Shown: piece after piece, positions 1 through 7,118 of the stretch | Layout of the letters: every line of letters begins with the position of its first letter | Position numbering within the stretch: the stretch's first letter is position 1 | From: an uncultured Clostridia bacterium | Lineage (GTDB): Bacteria > Bacillota > Clostridia > Peptostreptococcales > Anaerovoracaceae | Reading direction: 5' to 3' | DNA length: 36,299 nt | NCBI GenBank assembly: GCA_944386595.1 | Contig: CALXBQ010000045.1 | Location: 1 to 36,299, forward strand | Made by a program: the position numbers and the translations under genes | The notes under the pieces: model-generated | What the model was told of the DNA's origin: nothing | The model's input: the letters and a program-made list of their open reading frames with translations, nothing else | Databases searched by the model: none

Positions 1-54
1 AAAGGCTTTTATGATTTAGCTGATGCATACCAGCAAATGCACGTCAACTATTGA
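1..54 (+). CDS. ltrA: Group II intron reverse transcriptase/maturase, C-terminal fragment
   Basis: Frame 1 reads 17 codons, KGFYDLADAYQQMHVNY, then TGA at 52-54. The stop abuts domain V directly, which is where the intron-encoded protein (open reading frame in domain IV) is expected to end. The rest of the protein (reverse transcriptase, maturase and any endonuclease domain) lies upstream of the window. The assignment therefore rests on position relative to domain V and general resemblance to maturase C-termini, not on catalytic motifs. Whether the full protein is intact cannot be judged here. Confidence 0.6.
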   Translation, partial: KGFYDLADAYQQMHVNY

Positions 55-126
55 AACCGCCGTATACGAGAACCGTACGTACGGTGGTGTGAGAGGACGG
101 CGGTTAGTCACCGCCTCCTACTCGAT
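1..126 (+). mobile_element. 3' end of a group II intron (domains V and VI)
   Basis: Only the 3' end of this retroelement is in the window. After the maturase stop codon, a domain V-like hairpin starts at about 56. Its arms are ACCGCCGTA and TACGGTGGT, with a CGC triad near the base of the kind seen in class C introns. Domain VI follows (about 90-122): GAG/CTC, AGGA/TCCT and GCGGT/ACCGC pair and leave an unpaired A before the final CTCGAT, as expected for the branch-point adenosine. The intron ends at about 126, two bases before the encoded CCA of the tRNA-Glu gene on the opposite strand. The class C assignment rests on domain V and VI features alone. The 5' exon, and so the insertion site, is outside the window. 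Confidence 0.8.
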
Positions 127-128
127 CG

Positions 129-203
129 TGGTACCGCCTAGGGGAGTCGAACCCCTGATTCAGCCGTGAGAGGGCTGCGTCTTGACCACTTGACCAAGGC
201 GGC
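129..203 (-). tRNA. tRNA-Glu (anticodon CTC), CCA encoded
   Basis: Read on the minus strand this folds as a standard tRNA. The 7-bp acceptor stem is GCCGCCT paired with AGGCGGT (one terminal G-U). The anticodon stem is CAGCC/GGCTG around a 7-base loop CTCTCAC, giving anticodon CTC for the Glu codon GAG. The T arm is AGGGG TTCGACT CCCCT. The discriminator is A (132), and CCA is encoded at 131-129. A TGGACA-17-TATAAT promoter lies about 50 bp upstream. No terminator for this transcript is visible before the intron boundary at 126, so transcription should run antisense into the intron. Confidence 0.95.
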
Positions 204-238
204 ATATTCTGTTTTCCGGTGAGAATAAAAAAGTGATA

Positions 239-267
239 TTGAAATCTCACCTGTGTTATTATATACT
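239..267 (+). promoter_or_regulatory. Promoter for thrC
   Basis: The -35 TTGAAA (239-244) and -10 TATACT (262-267) are separated by 17 bp, giving an expected start near 274 and a leader of about 55 nt. The -10 overlaps by two bases the -10 of the divergent tRNA-Glu promoter, so the two polymerases should compete. Confidence 0.7.
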
Positions 268-286
268 TAATGGCAACGGTTGTCCA
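258..286 (-). promoter_or_regulatory. Promoter for tRNA-Glu
   Basis: On the minus strand, -35 TGGACA (286-281), a 17-bp spacer and a consensus -10 TATAAT (263-258) precede the tRNA by about 50 bp. The 16-bp stretch TTTTATTATTTTTACT-like AT-rich DNA expected upstream is partly present beyond 286. Confidence 0.75.
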
Positions 287-329
287 GTAAAATTTTTATT
301 TTTGATGAAAAAAAGGAGAGTTCCACATT

Positions 330-1805
330 ATGAAGTACAGAAGCACCAGAGGAGGAGGCGCCGAACTTACAGGCGCTAAGGCGATAATTAAAGGTATAGC
401 GGACGATAAAGGGCTTTTTGTGCCTGCATGTATTCCGGAGCTTCCTTTCAAGATAGAAGATATGACAGACGCCGGCTACAGAGATGTGGCAAAGGCCGTG
501 ATCGGCGCATTCTTTGACGACTACACCGAAGAAGAGATGGCGGCCTGCGTGAACGGAGCCTACGATAAGAAATTCACCGCGTCAGACATAGTGGAGATAA
601 GCGAGGCGGGAGGAGCGTATTTTCTGGAGCTGTTCCACGGAAAGACGGCGGCCTTTAAGGATATGGCCCTTTCCATTCTTCCTTACCTTCTGACCACCGC
701 GGTCAAGAAGGAAAAGGAGGAGGCGAAAATCTGCATACTCACGGCAACTTCGGGAGATACCGGCAAGGCGGCTCTTGAAGGCTTTGCGGACGTTCCGGGA
801 ACAGAGATAATAGTATTCTTCCCGGACAGCGGAGTGAGCCAGGTTCAGGAAAGACAGATGATAACCCAGGAGGGAGCCAACACTCACGTCTTTGCCATAA
901 GAGGAAACTTCGACGACGCTCAGACGGGAGTGAAGAAAATATTCGGCGATGACGACTTTGCGAAGGAGCTTAAGGCAAAGGGCGTAAGGCTGTCTTCAGC
1001 AAATTCCATTAACATAGGAAGGCTGGTTCCTCAGGTCGCATACTACGTCTACAGCTACATCAAGCTGGTGAAATCGGGAGCGGTAAAGAACGGAGAGGCG
1101 ATGAACGTGGTGGTTCCGACGGGCAACTTCGGAAACATTCTGGCCGCATACTACGCGGGGCTTATGGGCGTGCCTGTGGGAAGACTTATATGCGCGTCCA
1201 ACGAGAACAAAGTCCTCGCGGATTTCATAAACACAGGAGTGTACGATACGAGAAGAGAGTTCCATCTGACCAATTCCCCGTCCATGGACATTCTGGTGTC
1301 CAGCAATCTTGAGAGACTTCTCTGGCACCTTTCGGGCGGAGACGGAGCCGAGATAGGAAGGCTCATGGAGAAGCTGGAAAAGGACAAGGTGTACGAGGTA
1401 AACGATACGATCAAAGCCGGCATGAAGAAGTTTTACGGCGGCTTTGCGACGGTGGAGGAGACGGAGGAGACCATAGGAAGAATGTATTCCGAAAACGGAT
1501 ATCTTCTCGACACTCACACTGCGGTCGCATACAAGGTATACGAAAATTATGTAAAGGAGACGGGAGACAGAACTCCGACGGTCATAGCCGCAACGGCCAG
1601 TGCGTATAAATTTGCGGAAAGCGTGGCGGAAGCCATCGGAATCAAGGACGGAAAGGACGGCTTTGATTACCTGGAAAAGGTATATGAAAAGACGGGGGTA
1701 GAGGTGCCTTACGGCCTTAAGAATCTGGACAAGAAGGAGATTCGCCACAGGGGAGTCATAGATACGGCGGAAATGAAGGATGCGGTAAGAAAATCCTTGC
1801 AGTAG
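330..1805 (+). CDS. thrC: Threonine synthase
   Basis: Converts O-phospho-L-homoserine and water to L-threonine and phosphate, the last step of threonine synthesis; a cytosolic PLP enzyme. At 491 aa it matches the long fungal/bacterial form that begins with an N-terminal YRSTRG motif. HGKTAAFKD at 103-111 carries the expected PLP-binding lysine (K110). TSGDTGKAAL (about 141) and the PTGNFGN phosphate-cradle motif (about 259) are also present. The ATG follows GGAG at 315-318. The gene is transcribed alone from the promoter at 239-267; rpsO has its own promoter, which begins within the last codons of thrC. No threonine attenuator or T-box is visible in the short leader. No other threonine pathway gene is adjacent. 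Confidence 0.95.
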   Translation: MKYRSTRGGGAELTGAKAIIKGIADDKGLFVPACIPELPFKIEDMTDAGYRDVAKAVIGAFFDDYTEEEMAACVNGAYDKKFTASDIVEISEAGGAYFLELFHGKTAAFKDMALSILPYLLTTAVKKEKEEAKICILTATSGDTGKAALEGFADVPGTEIIVFFPDSGVSQVQERQMITQEGANTHVFAIRGNFDDAQTGVKKIFGDDDFAKELKAKGVRLSSANSINIGRLVPQVAYYVYSYIKLVKSGAVKNGEAMNVVVPTGNFGNILAAYYAGLMGVPVGRLICASNENKVLADFINTGVYDTRREFHLTNSPSMDILVSSNLERLLWHLSGGDGAEIGRLMEKLEKDKVYEVNDTIKAGMKKFYGGFATVEETEETIGRMYSENGYLLDTHTAVAYKVYENYVKETGDRTPTVIAATASAYKFAESVAEAIGIKDGKDGFDYLEKVYEKTGVEVPYGLKNLDKKEIRHRGVIDTAEMKDAVRKSLQ

Positions 1806-1825
1806 AGACGCCTTTGTGGTATCAT
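1797..1825 (+). promoter_or_regulatory. Promoter for rpsO
   Basis: TTGCAG (1797-1802), a 17-bp spacer and TATCAT (1820-1825) lie across the end of thrC. They predict a start near 1832 and a leader of about 85 nt before the rpsO ATG. Confidence 0.6.
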
Positions 1826-1842
1826 AAATTGTCAATGTGTTT

Positions 1843-1907
1843 ACTTTCACTTAGTTCGTCGAAACTCCGACGCGGACCCGGTGAAAGCGTATTAAGAAAA
1901 CAGGAGG
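1843..1907 (+). promoter_or_regulatory. Structured rpsO leader, probable S15 autoregulatory element
   Basis: CTTTCAC (1844-1850) pairs with GTGAAAG (1881-1887). It encloses a hairpin CGTCG (1857-1861)/CGACG (1868-1872) and a GGACCCGG segment. The AGGAGG ribosome binding site follows at 1902-1907. Ribosomal protein S15 is known to bind structured rpsO leaders and repress its own translation in several bacterial groups. That this hairpin is the S15 site is inferred from position and fold. Confidence 0.55.
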
Positions 1908-1916
1908 AAATAAGAA

Positions 1917-2183
1917 ATGATCACTAAAGAACAGAAAGCAGCTATAATTAAGGACTATGCAACCAAGGAAGGAGATACCGGATCCCCTGAGGTTCAGGTT
2001 GCCGTGCTTACTGCGAGAATCAACGACCTTAACGAGCACCTTAAGGTTCATAAGAAGGACCATCACTCCAGAAGAGGTCTTCTGAAGATGGTTGGTAAGA
2101 GAAGAAACCTTCTTAACTACCTGAAGGAAGTTGATATCGAAAGATACAGAACTCTTATCGCTCGTTTAGGATTAAGAAAGTAG
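1917..2183 (+). CDS. rpsO: 30S ribosomal protein S15
   Basis: Primary 16S rRNA-binding protein of the small-subunit platform. The 88-aa length is typical and the sequence is recognisable throughout: [14 protein letters not shown] near residue 20, DHHSRRGL at about 49, and a basic C-terminus [13 protein letters not shown]. The start ATG is well placed after AGGAGG at 1902-1907. rpsO followed by pnp is a widely conserved order. Here an intrinsic terminator lies between the two, so pnp is probably reached by partial read-through or has its own weak promoter. Expression is likely also controlled by the folded leader just upstream. Confidence 0.97.
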   Translation: MITKEQKAAIIKDYATKEGDTGSPEVQVAVLTARINDLNEHLKVHKKDHHSRRGLLKMVGKRRNLLNYLKEVDIERYRTLIARLGLRK

Positions 2184-2201
2184 TTTATACTGCAAAATTT
2201 T

Positions 2202-2237
2202 GGCGGGGTCTTTCAGGAACCTCCGCCTTTTGTTTTT
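2202..2237 (+). terminator. Intrinsic terminator after rpsO
   Basis: GGCGGGG (2202-2208) pairs with CCTCCGCC (2220-2227) with a bulge, followed by TTTTGTTTTT. Confidence 0.8.
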
Positions 2238-2281
2238 ATAAAACGGTAGTGAATAAACAGGAAGGAGTTGTTTATTAGAAG

Positions 2282-4390
2282 ATGGGAAGATTTACAGATT
2301 ACAGAACGTTTAAGACGGCCGTTGGAGGAAGACTTCTCCAGCTGGAAATCGGCAAGGTCTGCGAGCAGGCCAACGGACAGGTTATGGTAAGATACGGTGA
2401 ATCCGTGGTAAACGTAACGGCCTGCGCGTCCAAGGAGCCGAGACCTGACATCGACTTTTTTCCTCTCAGCTGTGACTATGAGGAGAGAATGTATGCGGCC
2501 GGAAAGATTCCGGGCGGCTTTATAAAGAGAGAGGGAAGACCGAGCGAAGGCGCGATTTTAAAGTCCAGACTTATGGACAGGCCTTTAAGACCGCTTTTCC
2601 CGAAGGGATATTTTAACGACGTCGTTGTAGTTGCAACGGTTATGTCCGTGGACCCTGACTGTGAAACGGACATCATGGCCATGATAGGATCGTCGGTGGC
2701 CCTTGCCACGTCCGACATTCCGTGGGAGGGACCTACGGGCTCCGTCCGCGTGGGAATGGTTGACGGCCAGTTCATCATAAACCCTACTCTGGAGCAGAGA
2801 GAGCGTTCCGAGATGAACCTTACCGTGGCCGGAACCAAGGACGCCATAATGATGGTAGAAGCCGGAGCCAACGAGGTTCCGGAAAGCGTAATGCTGGACG
2901 CTATCCTCTTTGCACACGAAGAGATAAAGAAAATAGTAGAATTCATAGACGAAATAGTTGCGGAGGTAGGAAAGCCTAAGCAGGAAACCAACCTCTACAA
3001 GATTCCTGAGGACATCGATGCGGCAGTAAGAGCTTACGCCGTAGATAAGATGAAGGCGGCCATAAAGACCGTTGAAAAGCAGGAGAGACTGGATAATATG
3101 GACGCCGTTGAAGTGGAAACCAAAGAACACTTTGCGGAGATATATCCAGATAACGAAAAGGACATAGCTAACGTACTCTACAACATAACCAAGGAGTGCG
3201 TAAGATCCATGATACTTGACGACGGTATCAGACCTGACAACAGAAAGCTGGAGGAGATAAGACCTATCTGGTGCGAGACCGGACTTCTTCCGAGAGTACA
3301 CGGAAGCGGACTTTTCAAGCGCGGACAGACTCAGGTTCTCTCCGCCTGCACCCTTGCTCCTTACAGCGAGGCTCAGGTTATAGACGGAATCACCGAGCAG
3401 ACCGAAAAGAGATACATGCACCACTATAACTTCCCGGGATATTCCGTAGGCGAAGCTAAATCGCCGAGATCGCCGGGAAGAAGAGAGATCGGACACGGCG
3501 CTCTTGCGGAGCGCGCCCTTCTTCCGGTGCTTCCTTCCGTTGAAGAGTTCCCTTACGCCATCAGAGTGGTATCGGAGGTTCTCTCCTCCAACGGTTCTAC
3601 CTCCATGGGCTCCACCTGCGGTTCCTGCATGGCTCTCATGGACGCCGGAGTTCCTATCAAAAGGCCTGTAGCCGGTATAGCCATGGGTCTCATAGAGAGA
3701 GTTGAGGAGGACGGCTCCAGCAAAATGGCAATCCTCTCCGACATTCAGGGAATGGAGGACTTCCTGGGAGACATGGACTTTAAGGTAACGGGAACGGAAG
3801 TCGGCGTTACCGCTATCCAGATGGATATAAAGGTTCACGGACTTTCCAGAGAGATCCTGGAAAAGGCTCTGGAACAGGCGAGAAAGGGACGTATGTACAT
3901 CATGGAACAGATGCTTGAGGAGATTCCTGAGCCGAGAGCAGAGCTTTCCAAGTACGCTCCGAGAAGCCTCACCATGATGATAGACCCTGACAAGATAAGA
4001 ATCGTCATCGGACCGGGAGGAAAGACCATAAACAGAATCATAGATGAGACCGGCGTAAAGATTGACATTGCAGAGGATCAGTCGGGACTTATCAGCATAT
4101 ACAGCTCGGATATGGAAGGAGCAGAGGCTGCGAAGAAGGAAATCGAGCTTCTGACAAAAGATGTAGAGGTAGGCGAGATCTACGAAGGAACCGTAATGCG
4201 CATTATGCCGTTCGGAGCTTTCATAGAGATTCTGCCGGGTAAGGAAGGACTTCTGCACATATCCAAGATGGCTAAGCACAGAGTCGAAAAGGTAGAGGAC
4301 GAGATGAACATCGGCGACAAGGTTACCGTAAAGGTTACGGAAATCGACAGCCAGAACAGGATCAACCTCTCCAGAAAAGAGCTTCTGTAA
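2282..4390 (+). CDS. pnp: Polyribonucleotide nucleotidyltransferase (PNPase)
   Basis: Phosphorolytic 3'-5' exoribonuclease that degrades RNA to nucleoside diphosphates; a trimeric cytosolic enzyme. At 702 aa it has the full family layout: a first RNase PH domain (about 14-145, with [17 protein letters not shown] and REGRPSE), a helical linker, a second RNase PH domain (about 325-550, with GRREIGHG near 400 and [16 protein letters not shown]), a KH domain with GPGG near 577, and a C-terminal S1 domain from about 630 ([15 protein letters not shown]). The ribosome binding site AGGAG (2263-2267) is an unusually distant 14 nt from the ATG. No better in-frame start was found, although GAAGATG gives a weak nearer purine stretch. 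Transcription ends at the strong hairpin at 4415-4475. Confidence 0.97.
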   Translation: MGRFTDYRTFKTAVGGRLLQLEIGKVCEQANGQVMVRYGESVVNVTACASKEPRPDIDFFPLSCDYEERMYAAGKIPGGFIKREGRPSEGAILKSRLMDRPLRPLFPKGYFNDVVVVATVMSVDPDCETDIMAMIGSSVALATSDIPWEGPTGSVRVGMVDGQFIINPTLEQRERSEMNLTVAGTKDAIMMVEAGANEVPESVMLDAILFAHEEIKKIVEFIDEIVAEVGKPKQETNLYKIPEDIDAAVRAYAVDKMKAAIKTVEKQERLDNMDAVEVETKEHFAEIYPDNEKDIANVLYNITKECVRSMILDDGIRPDNRKLEEIRPIWCETGLLPRVHGSGLFKRGQTQVLSACTLAPYSEAQVIDGITEQTEKRYMHHYNFPGYSVGEAKSPRSPGRREIGHGALAERALLPVLPSVEEFPYAIRVVSEVLSSNGSTSMGSTCGSCMALMDAGVPIKRPVAGIAMGLIERVEEDGSSKMAILSDIQGMEDFLGDMDFKVTGTEVGVTAIQMDIKVHGLSREILEKALEQARKGRMYIMEQMLEEIPEPRAELSKYAPRSLTMMIDPDKIRIVIGPGGKTINRIIDETGVKIDIAEDQSGLISIYSSDMEGAEAAKKEIELLTKDVEVGEIYEGTVMRIMPFGAFIEILPGKEGLLHISKMAKHRVEKVEDEMNIGDKVTVKVTEIDSQNRINLSRKELL

Positions 4391-4414
4391 GACGAAGCGG
4401 ATATCATAACGAAT

Positions 4415-4475
4415 AAAAAAGCGCCTGCCCTTCGCGTATCGGGACCCATTGATACGTAAAGGGACAGGCGCTTTT
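4415..4475. terminator. Bidirectional terminator shared by pnp and the converging gene
   Basis: AAAAAAGCGCCTGCCCTT (4415-4432) pairs with AAGGGACAGGCGCTTTT (4459-4475) with one bulged base. An inner CGTATC/GATACG stem extends it. The A tract on one side and T tract on the other allow termination on both strands. Confidence 0.92.
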
Positions 4476-4478
4476 GCG

Positions 4479-5261
4479 CTATCTGAAGTGGGCTTCCGCC
4501 AGCAGATTCACGTATTTCATATCGAGCCTGCCGTCCGCCTCCTCGAATGTGAAGAAAACGTCCCTGAAGGGAACGAAGCCGGATTTCAGGTATTTCTCGA
4601 TTTTCCACAAAAACGCGCTTACACATCCGGCGCTTGCCGGGCTTCCGCAGTGCTCCAAAAGCCTGAAACACTTATCGCTCTTTACCGCTATGCAAAAAGT
4701 CGGATAGAGGATAGTGCTGCAGGTTTCAATCTGCTCCCGGTAGTGATAGGATATCTTCTTCTCATACAGAAGGTTCGCAATCAGCGCCTCCGCCTCGGAC
4801 CTTACCCGTTCGCCTTTAACCGTCTCGAAGGCAAGGAGATTTCCGAACCGCTCGTCCTTTACATACGGGGAATACTCCCATCCACGGTAATCCACGAAAT
4901 ACGGTTCGTCAAAATTCTCCTCCCCCTCCGGCCTGTACGCCCGGGGCAGTGAAGGAACGATGGTCTCAGGGTCCGGCGAAAGAAATCCCTCGCACAGGTC
5001 TGTGATAAGCTTCTTATTCTTTTCTATGGCTGAAATGGACACCTCGAGGAATTTTCTCAGCTTCAGGCTCCTGACCATTTCGGACGCTTCGCTGCCTATG
5101 TACTCGTAATTGCCGTTATACATGCGCTTGTAGTAATATCTGCCGTTCTTGAAATTGGCCGTAAGTCCCCCTGACGGGAGACCTGCAAGCATAGCTTTAT
5201 ATCTGTTCTCCAGGAGAACTTCGTCGTTCAGCTCCATCATCGCAAGGTGCTTTATGTTCAT
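4479..5261 (-). CDS. Degenerate PD-(D/E)XK nuclease-like protein
   Basis: A 260-aa soluble protein resembling a clostridial family of uncharacterised PD-(D/E)XK-fold proteins. The N-terminal part has the ANFKNGRYYYKRM segment and a charged helical stretch (about 60-95). The C-terminal part has VRSEAEALIANLLYEKKISY (153-172), which corresponds to the family's IVRSKSEALI helix, and ends with a KIEKYLKSGFVPFRDVFFTFE strand region. Where relatives carry YPDF, this protein has YPTF (186-189), so the expected metal-binding Asp is Thr188; Glu203 (LLEHCG) is kept. Activity is therefore doubtful. The ATG has AAGGAAAG just upstream. It converges on pnp and appears monocistronic. Family membership is from memory of the sequence pattern. 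The biological role is unknown. Confidence 0.6.
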   Translation of the reverse strand: MNIKHLAMMELNDEVLLENRYKAMLAGLPSGGLTANFKNGRYYYKRMYNGNYEYIGSEASEMVRSLKLRKFLEVSISAIEKNKKLITDLCEGFLSPDPETIVPSLPRAYRPEGEENFDEPYFVDYRGWEYSPYVKDERFGNLLAFETVKGERVRSEAEALIANLLYEKKISYHYREQIETCSTILYPTFCIAVKSDKCFRLLEHCGSPASAGCVSAFLWKIEKYLKSGFVPFRDVFFTFEEADGRLDMKYVNLLAEAHFR

Positions 5262-5431
5262 GACTTTCCTTTCTGCAGGTCTTTTGCCGCGGGGACTTTA
5301 GAAGAGATATGCCCCAAGGTTACCACGACAAAGGGTGAAAGAAAAGCAAAAACCGCCGGCCATGTCGGAAAAAAGTCATTTTATGTAAGAATTCAGTCGT
5401 TTTTTGTAAAAGGGGGATTTCGGGCAAAAGA

Positions 5432-5458
5432 AAAAGACCGCTTCCCTTACGGTCTTTT
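5432..5458 (-). terminator. Terminator of the small membrane protein gene
   Basis: AAAAGACCG (5432-5440) and CGGTCTTTT (5450-5458) form a 9-bp stem. On the minus strand it is followed by TTTTTCTTTT. The TAA stop of the gene lies in the hairpin loop. Confidence 0.8.
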
Positions 5459-5671
5459 CCTGTGACGTCTTTTTTCTCTTTCCAGATCTTCCGAAAGAAA
5501 GATTACGTTGTCTTCGGCGGCAGAGCCTGAATCGCCGTCGCTCTTTTCTGCGGCCTTTGTCCGTCGCCTGTTTTCTATTTTCCTGTCTTCTTCGGCTATG
5601 GCCCTGGAGGCAAAAAACGCATAAATTCCGAGGGCCACCGCAAAGATCACACCTAATATTATCAGCGGCAT
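5447..5671 (-). CDS. Small single-pass membrane protein, unknown function
   Basis: A 74-aa protein. Residues 2-21 (PLIILGVIFAVALGIYAFFA) form one hydrophobic helix. The remainder is charged and low in complexity, rich in Arg, Lys, Glu and Ser (EEDRKIENRRR, KSDGDSGSAAED) and ending in EREKRRHRKRP. The positive cytoplasmic tail suggests N-out/C-in topology. The start is fixed by AAGGAGG six bases upstream of the ATG; a longer in-frame extension upstream has no ribosome binding site and runs through the promoter. A TTGACA-16-TAGAAT promoter sits 25 bp upstream, and the gene is divergent from the amidohydrolase operon. I do not recognise the family and there is no basis for a function. Confidence 0.7.
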   Translation of the reverse strand: MPLIILGVIFAVALGIYAFFASRAIAEEDRKIENRRRTKAAEKSDGDSGSAAEDNVIFLSEDLEREKRRHRKRP

Positions 5672-5696
5672 ACAATACCTCCTTCTACTTAAATCT

Positions 5697-5724
5697 ATTC
5701 TACCACGAAATCGGTTCATGTCAA
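5697..5724 (-). promoter_or_regulatory. Promoter for the small membrane protein gene
   Basis: On the minus strand, TTGACA (5724-5719), a 16-bp spacer and TAGAAT (5702-5697). Its -35 is about 78 bp from the divergent operon promoter. Confidence 0.75.
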
Positions 5725-5761
5725 AGGAAAACGCCGGAAGAATGGAGAATTGTCTGAATTG

Positions 5762-5771
5762 AACAATTGTT
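5762..5771. promoter_or_regulatory. Palindrome AACAATTGTT between divergent promoters
   Basis: A perfect 10-bp palindrome lies between the divergent promoters at 5697-5724 and 5802-5829, with a nearby partial copy AATTGTC at 5749-5755. The position would suit an operator. A 10-bp AT-rich palindrome can also occur by chance. Confidence 0.3.
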
Positions 5772-5801
5772 ACCACGTACAAAAAACATGCAATTTAATT
5801 A

Positions 5802-5829
5802 TTGACAAAAACAAAAGTAGTGCTATATT
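5802..5829 (+). promoter_or_regulatory. Promoter for the amidohydrolase-permease operon
   Basis: Consensus TTGACA (5802-5807), 16-bp spacer, TATATT (5824-5829), plus an extended -10 TG at 5821-5822. The predicted start is near 5836, about 28 nt before the ATG. This is among the strongest promoters in the window by sequence. Confidence 0.85.
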
Positions 5830-5863
5830 TTTATTTGGCAGTATTAAAAAGCGAGGAAAAGAT

Positions 5864-7057
5864 ATGACAGAAGGAACATTATTGAAGACGGCCTTGGACA
5901 ATTCGGCCGAGGTTACGGAAATCAGAAGAACGATTCACAGACATCCCGAAATAGGGAGAAACGAATTTAAAACTTCCGAGCTCATAAGAAAAAAGCTGAC
6001 CGAGTACGGTGTGGACGAGATAAAGTCCTACACGCCTACATCGGTAGTAGCCATCATAAAGGGCGGCATGGGCGAGGGCAGATGCCTTGCCATCAGAGCC
6101 GACATCGACGCGCTTCCGGTTACGGAGGATACGGGACTTCCTTTCGCAAGCGAAGTGGAAGGCATGATGCACGCCTGCGGTCACGACATGCATGCGGCCA
6201 TGCTTTTGGGAGTTGCCAAGATGCTCTGCGGTATGAGAGACCGGTTTAAGGGAACCGTAAAGCTCATATTCCAGCACAGCGAGGACACCCTTCCCGGCGG
6301 AGCCAAGGAGCTGACGGAAAAGGGCGTAATGGAAGACCCTAAGGTTGATGCAATCTTCGGAATGCATATAATGCCTGACGAGAAGGAATGCGGAAAGCTC
6401 GCCTTCATCAAGGGGCCTATAACCACGTCGGTGGACTTATACGATTTTACGGTGAAGGGAAAGAGCGGTCACGGCTCTGCGCCTCACACCACCAACGACC
6501 CGATTCTTGCGGCGTGCCAGACTGTGGTTCTCCTTCAGCAGATTCCGGCAAGATACGTGGATCCCATGGAGACCGTGGTATTTCCGGTATGCAGTATACA
6601 CTCAGGTGACGCGCCTAACGTGATTCCTGAGGAGGCCAAGTTCAGCGGAATCGCCAGAGGCTACAGCGAGGAAGTGAGAAAGGTCGTAGACGAGCAGGTA
6701 TATAAGATTGCAAAGGGAGTAGAGGAGATTTCGGGCTGTAAGATAGACATCAGTCACTATGAAGGGTACCCTGCATGTGTGAACGATGCGGTACTTACGG
6801 AAGATGCCATGAAGGCTGTGGAAAGGGAGCTGGGCGAGGGAAGCACAGTGCTTCTGGACAAGCCTATGAGCTTCAGCGAGGACTTCAGCTATTACACCAA
6901 TATGACGGGCACGCCGGGAATGTACATGTTCCTCTATGCGGGCCACGAAGGTGAACTGGTTCCTCTTCACAACCCTAAGATGCATGTGAAGGAGGAGGCA
7001 ATGCCTTACGGCTGCGCCGCCATGACGGCAGCGGCTCTCGATTACCTTAACAGGTAG
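5864..7057 (+). CDS. M20 family metallo-amidohydrolase (M20D-like)
   Basis: A 397-aa cytosolic metal-dependent amidohydrolase of the hippurate hydrolase/AbgB/N-acyl-amino-acid hydrolase type. Visible motifs are RRTIHRHPEIG (21-31), RADIDALPV (78-86), HACGHD (103-108, with C105 and H107 as likely metal ligands), the catalytic-base region QHSED (137-141), GMHIMPD (H168), the dimerisation lid GKSGHGSAPH, and SEDFSYY near the C-terminus. Relatives usually have two glutamates in QPAEE; here the second is Asp141, a conservative change. I chose the ATG at 5864, after GAGGAAAAG and the promoter. A longer in-frame extension would start upstream of the promoter. It is followed by a permease and a second amidohydrolase. 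The substrate is probably an N-acylated amino acid or small peptide conjugate (inference). Confidence 0.88.
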   Translation: MTEGTLLKTALDNSAEVTEIRRTIHRHPEIGRNEFKTSELIRKKLTEYGVDEIKSYTPTSVVAIIKGGMGEGRCLAIRADIDALPVTEDTGLPFASEVEGMMHACGHDMHAAMLLGVAKMLCGMRDRFKGTVKLIFQHSEDTLPGGAKELTEKGVMEDPKVDAIFGMHIMPDEKECGKLAFIKGPITTSVDLYDFTVKGKSGHGSAPHTTNDPILAACQTVVLLQQIPARYVDPMETVVFPVCSIHSGDAPNVIPEEAKFSGIARGYSEEVRKVVDEQVYKIAKGVEEISGCKIDISHYEGYPACVNDAVLTEDAMKAVERELGEGSTVLLDKPMSFSEDFSYYTNMTGTPGMYMFLYAGHEGELVPLHNPKMHVKEEAMPYGCAAMTAAALDYLNR

Positions 7058-7118
7058 CCTGAGACAGGGCCCACTCTTTGACATAAAAAAAATAATAAGA
7101 AAGGACTTATAAAAGAAA

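Noticed and set aside
2585-4279. Long minus-strand open frame (564 codons) opposite pnp
   Set aside because: It is antisense to a complete, clearly recognised PNPase and has no family resemblance or ribosome binding site. It is a by-product of the codon pattern of pnp. The same applies to frames opposite thrC, ppdK, glyQS and lon.
5750-5863. N-terminal extension of the first amidohydrolase from 5750
   Set aside because: It would include the operon promoter (5802-5829), and the M20 fold starts naturally at the ATG at 5864.
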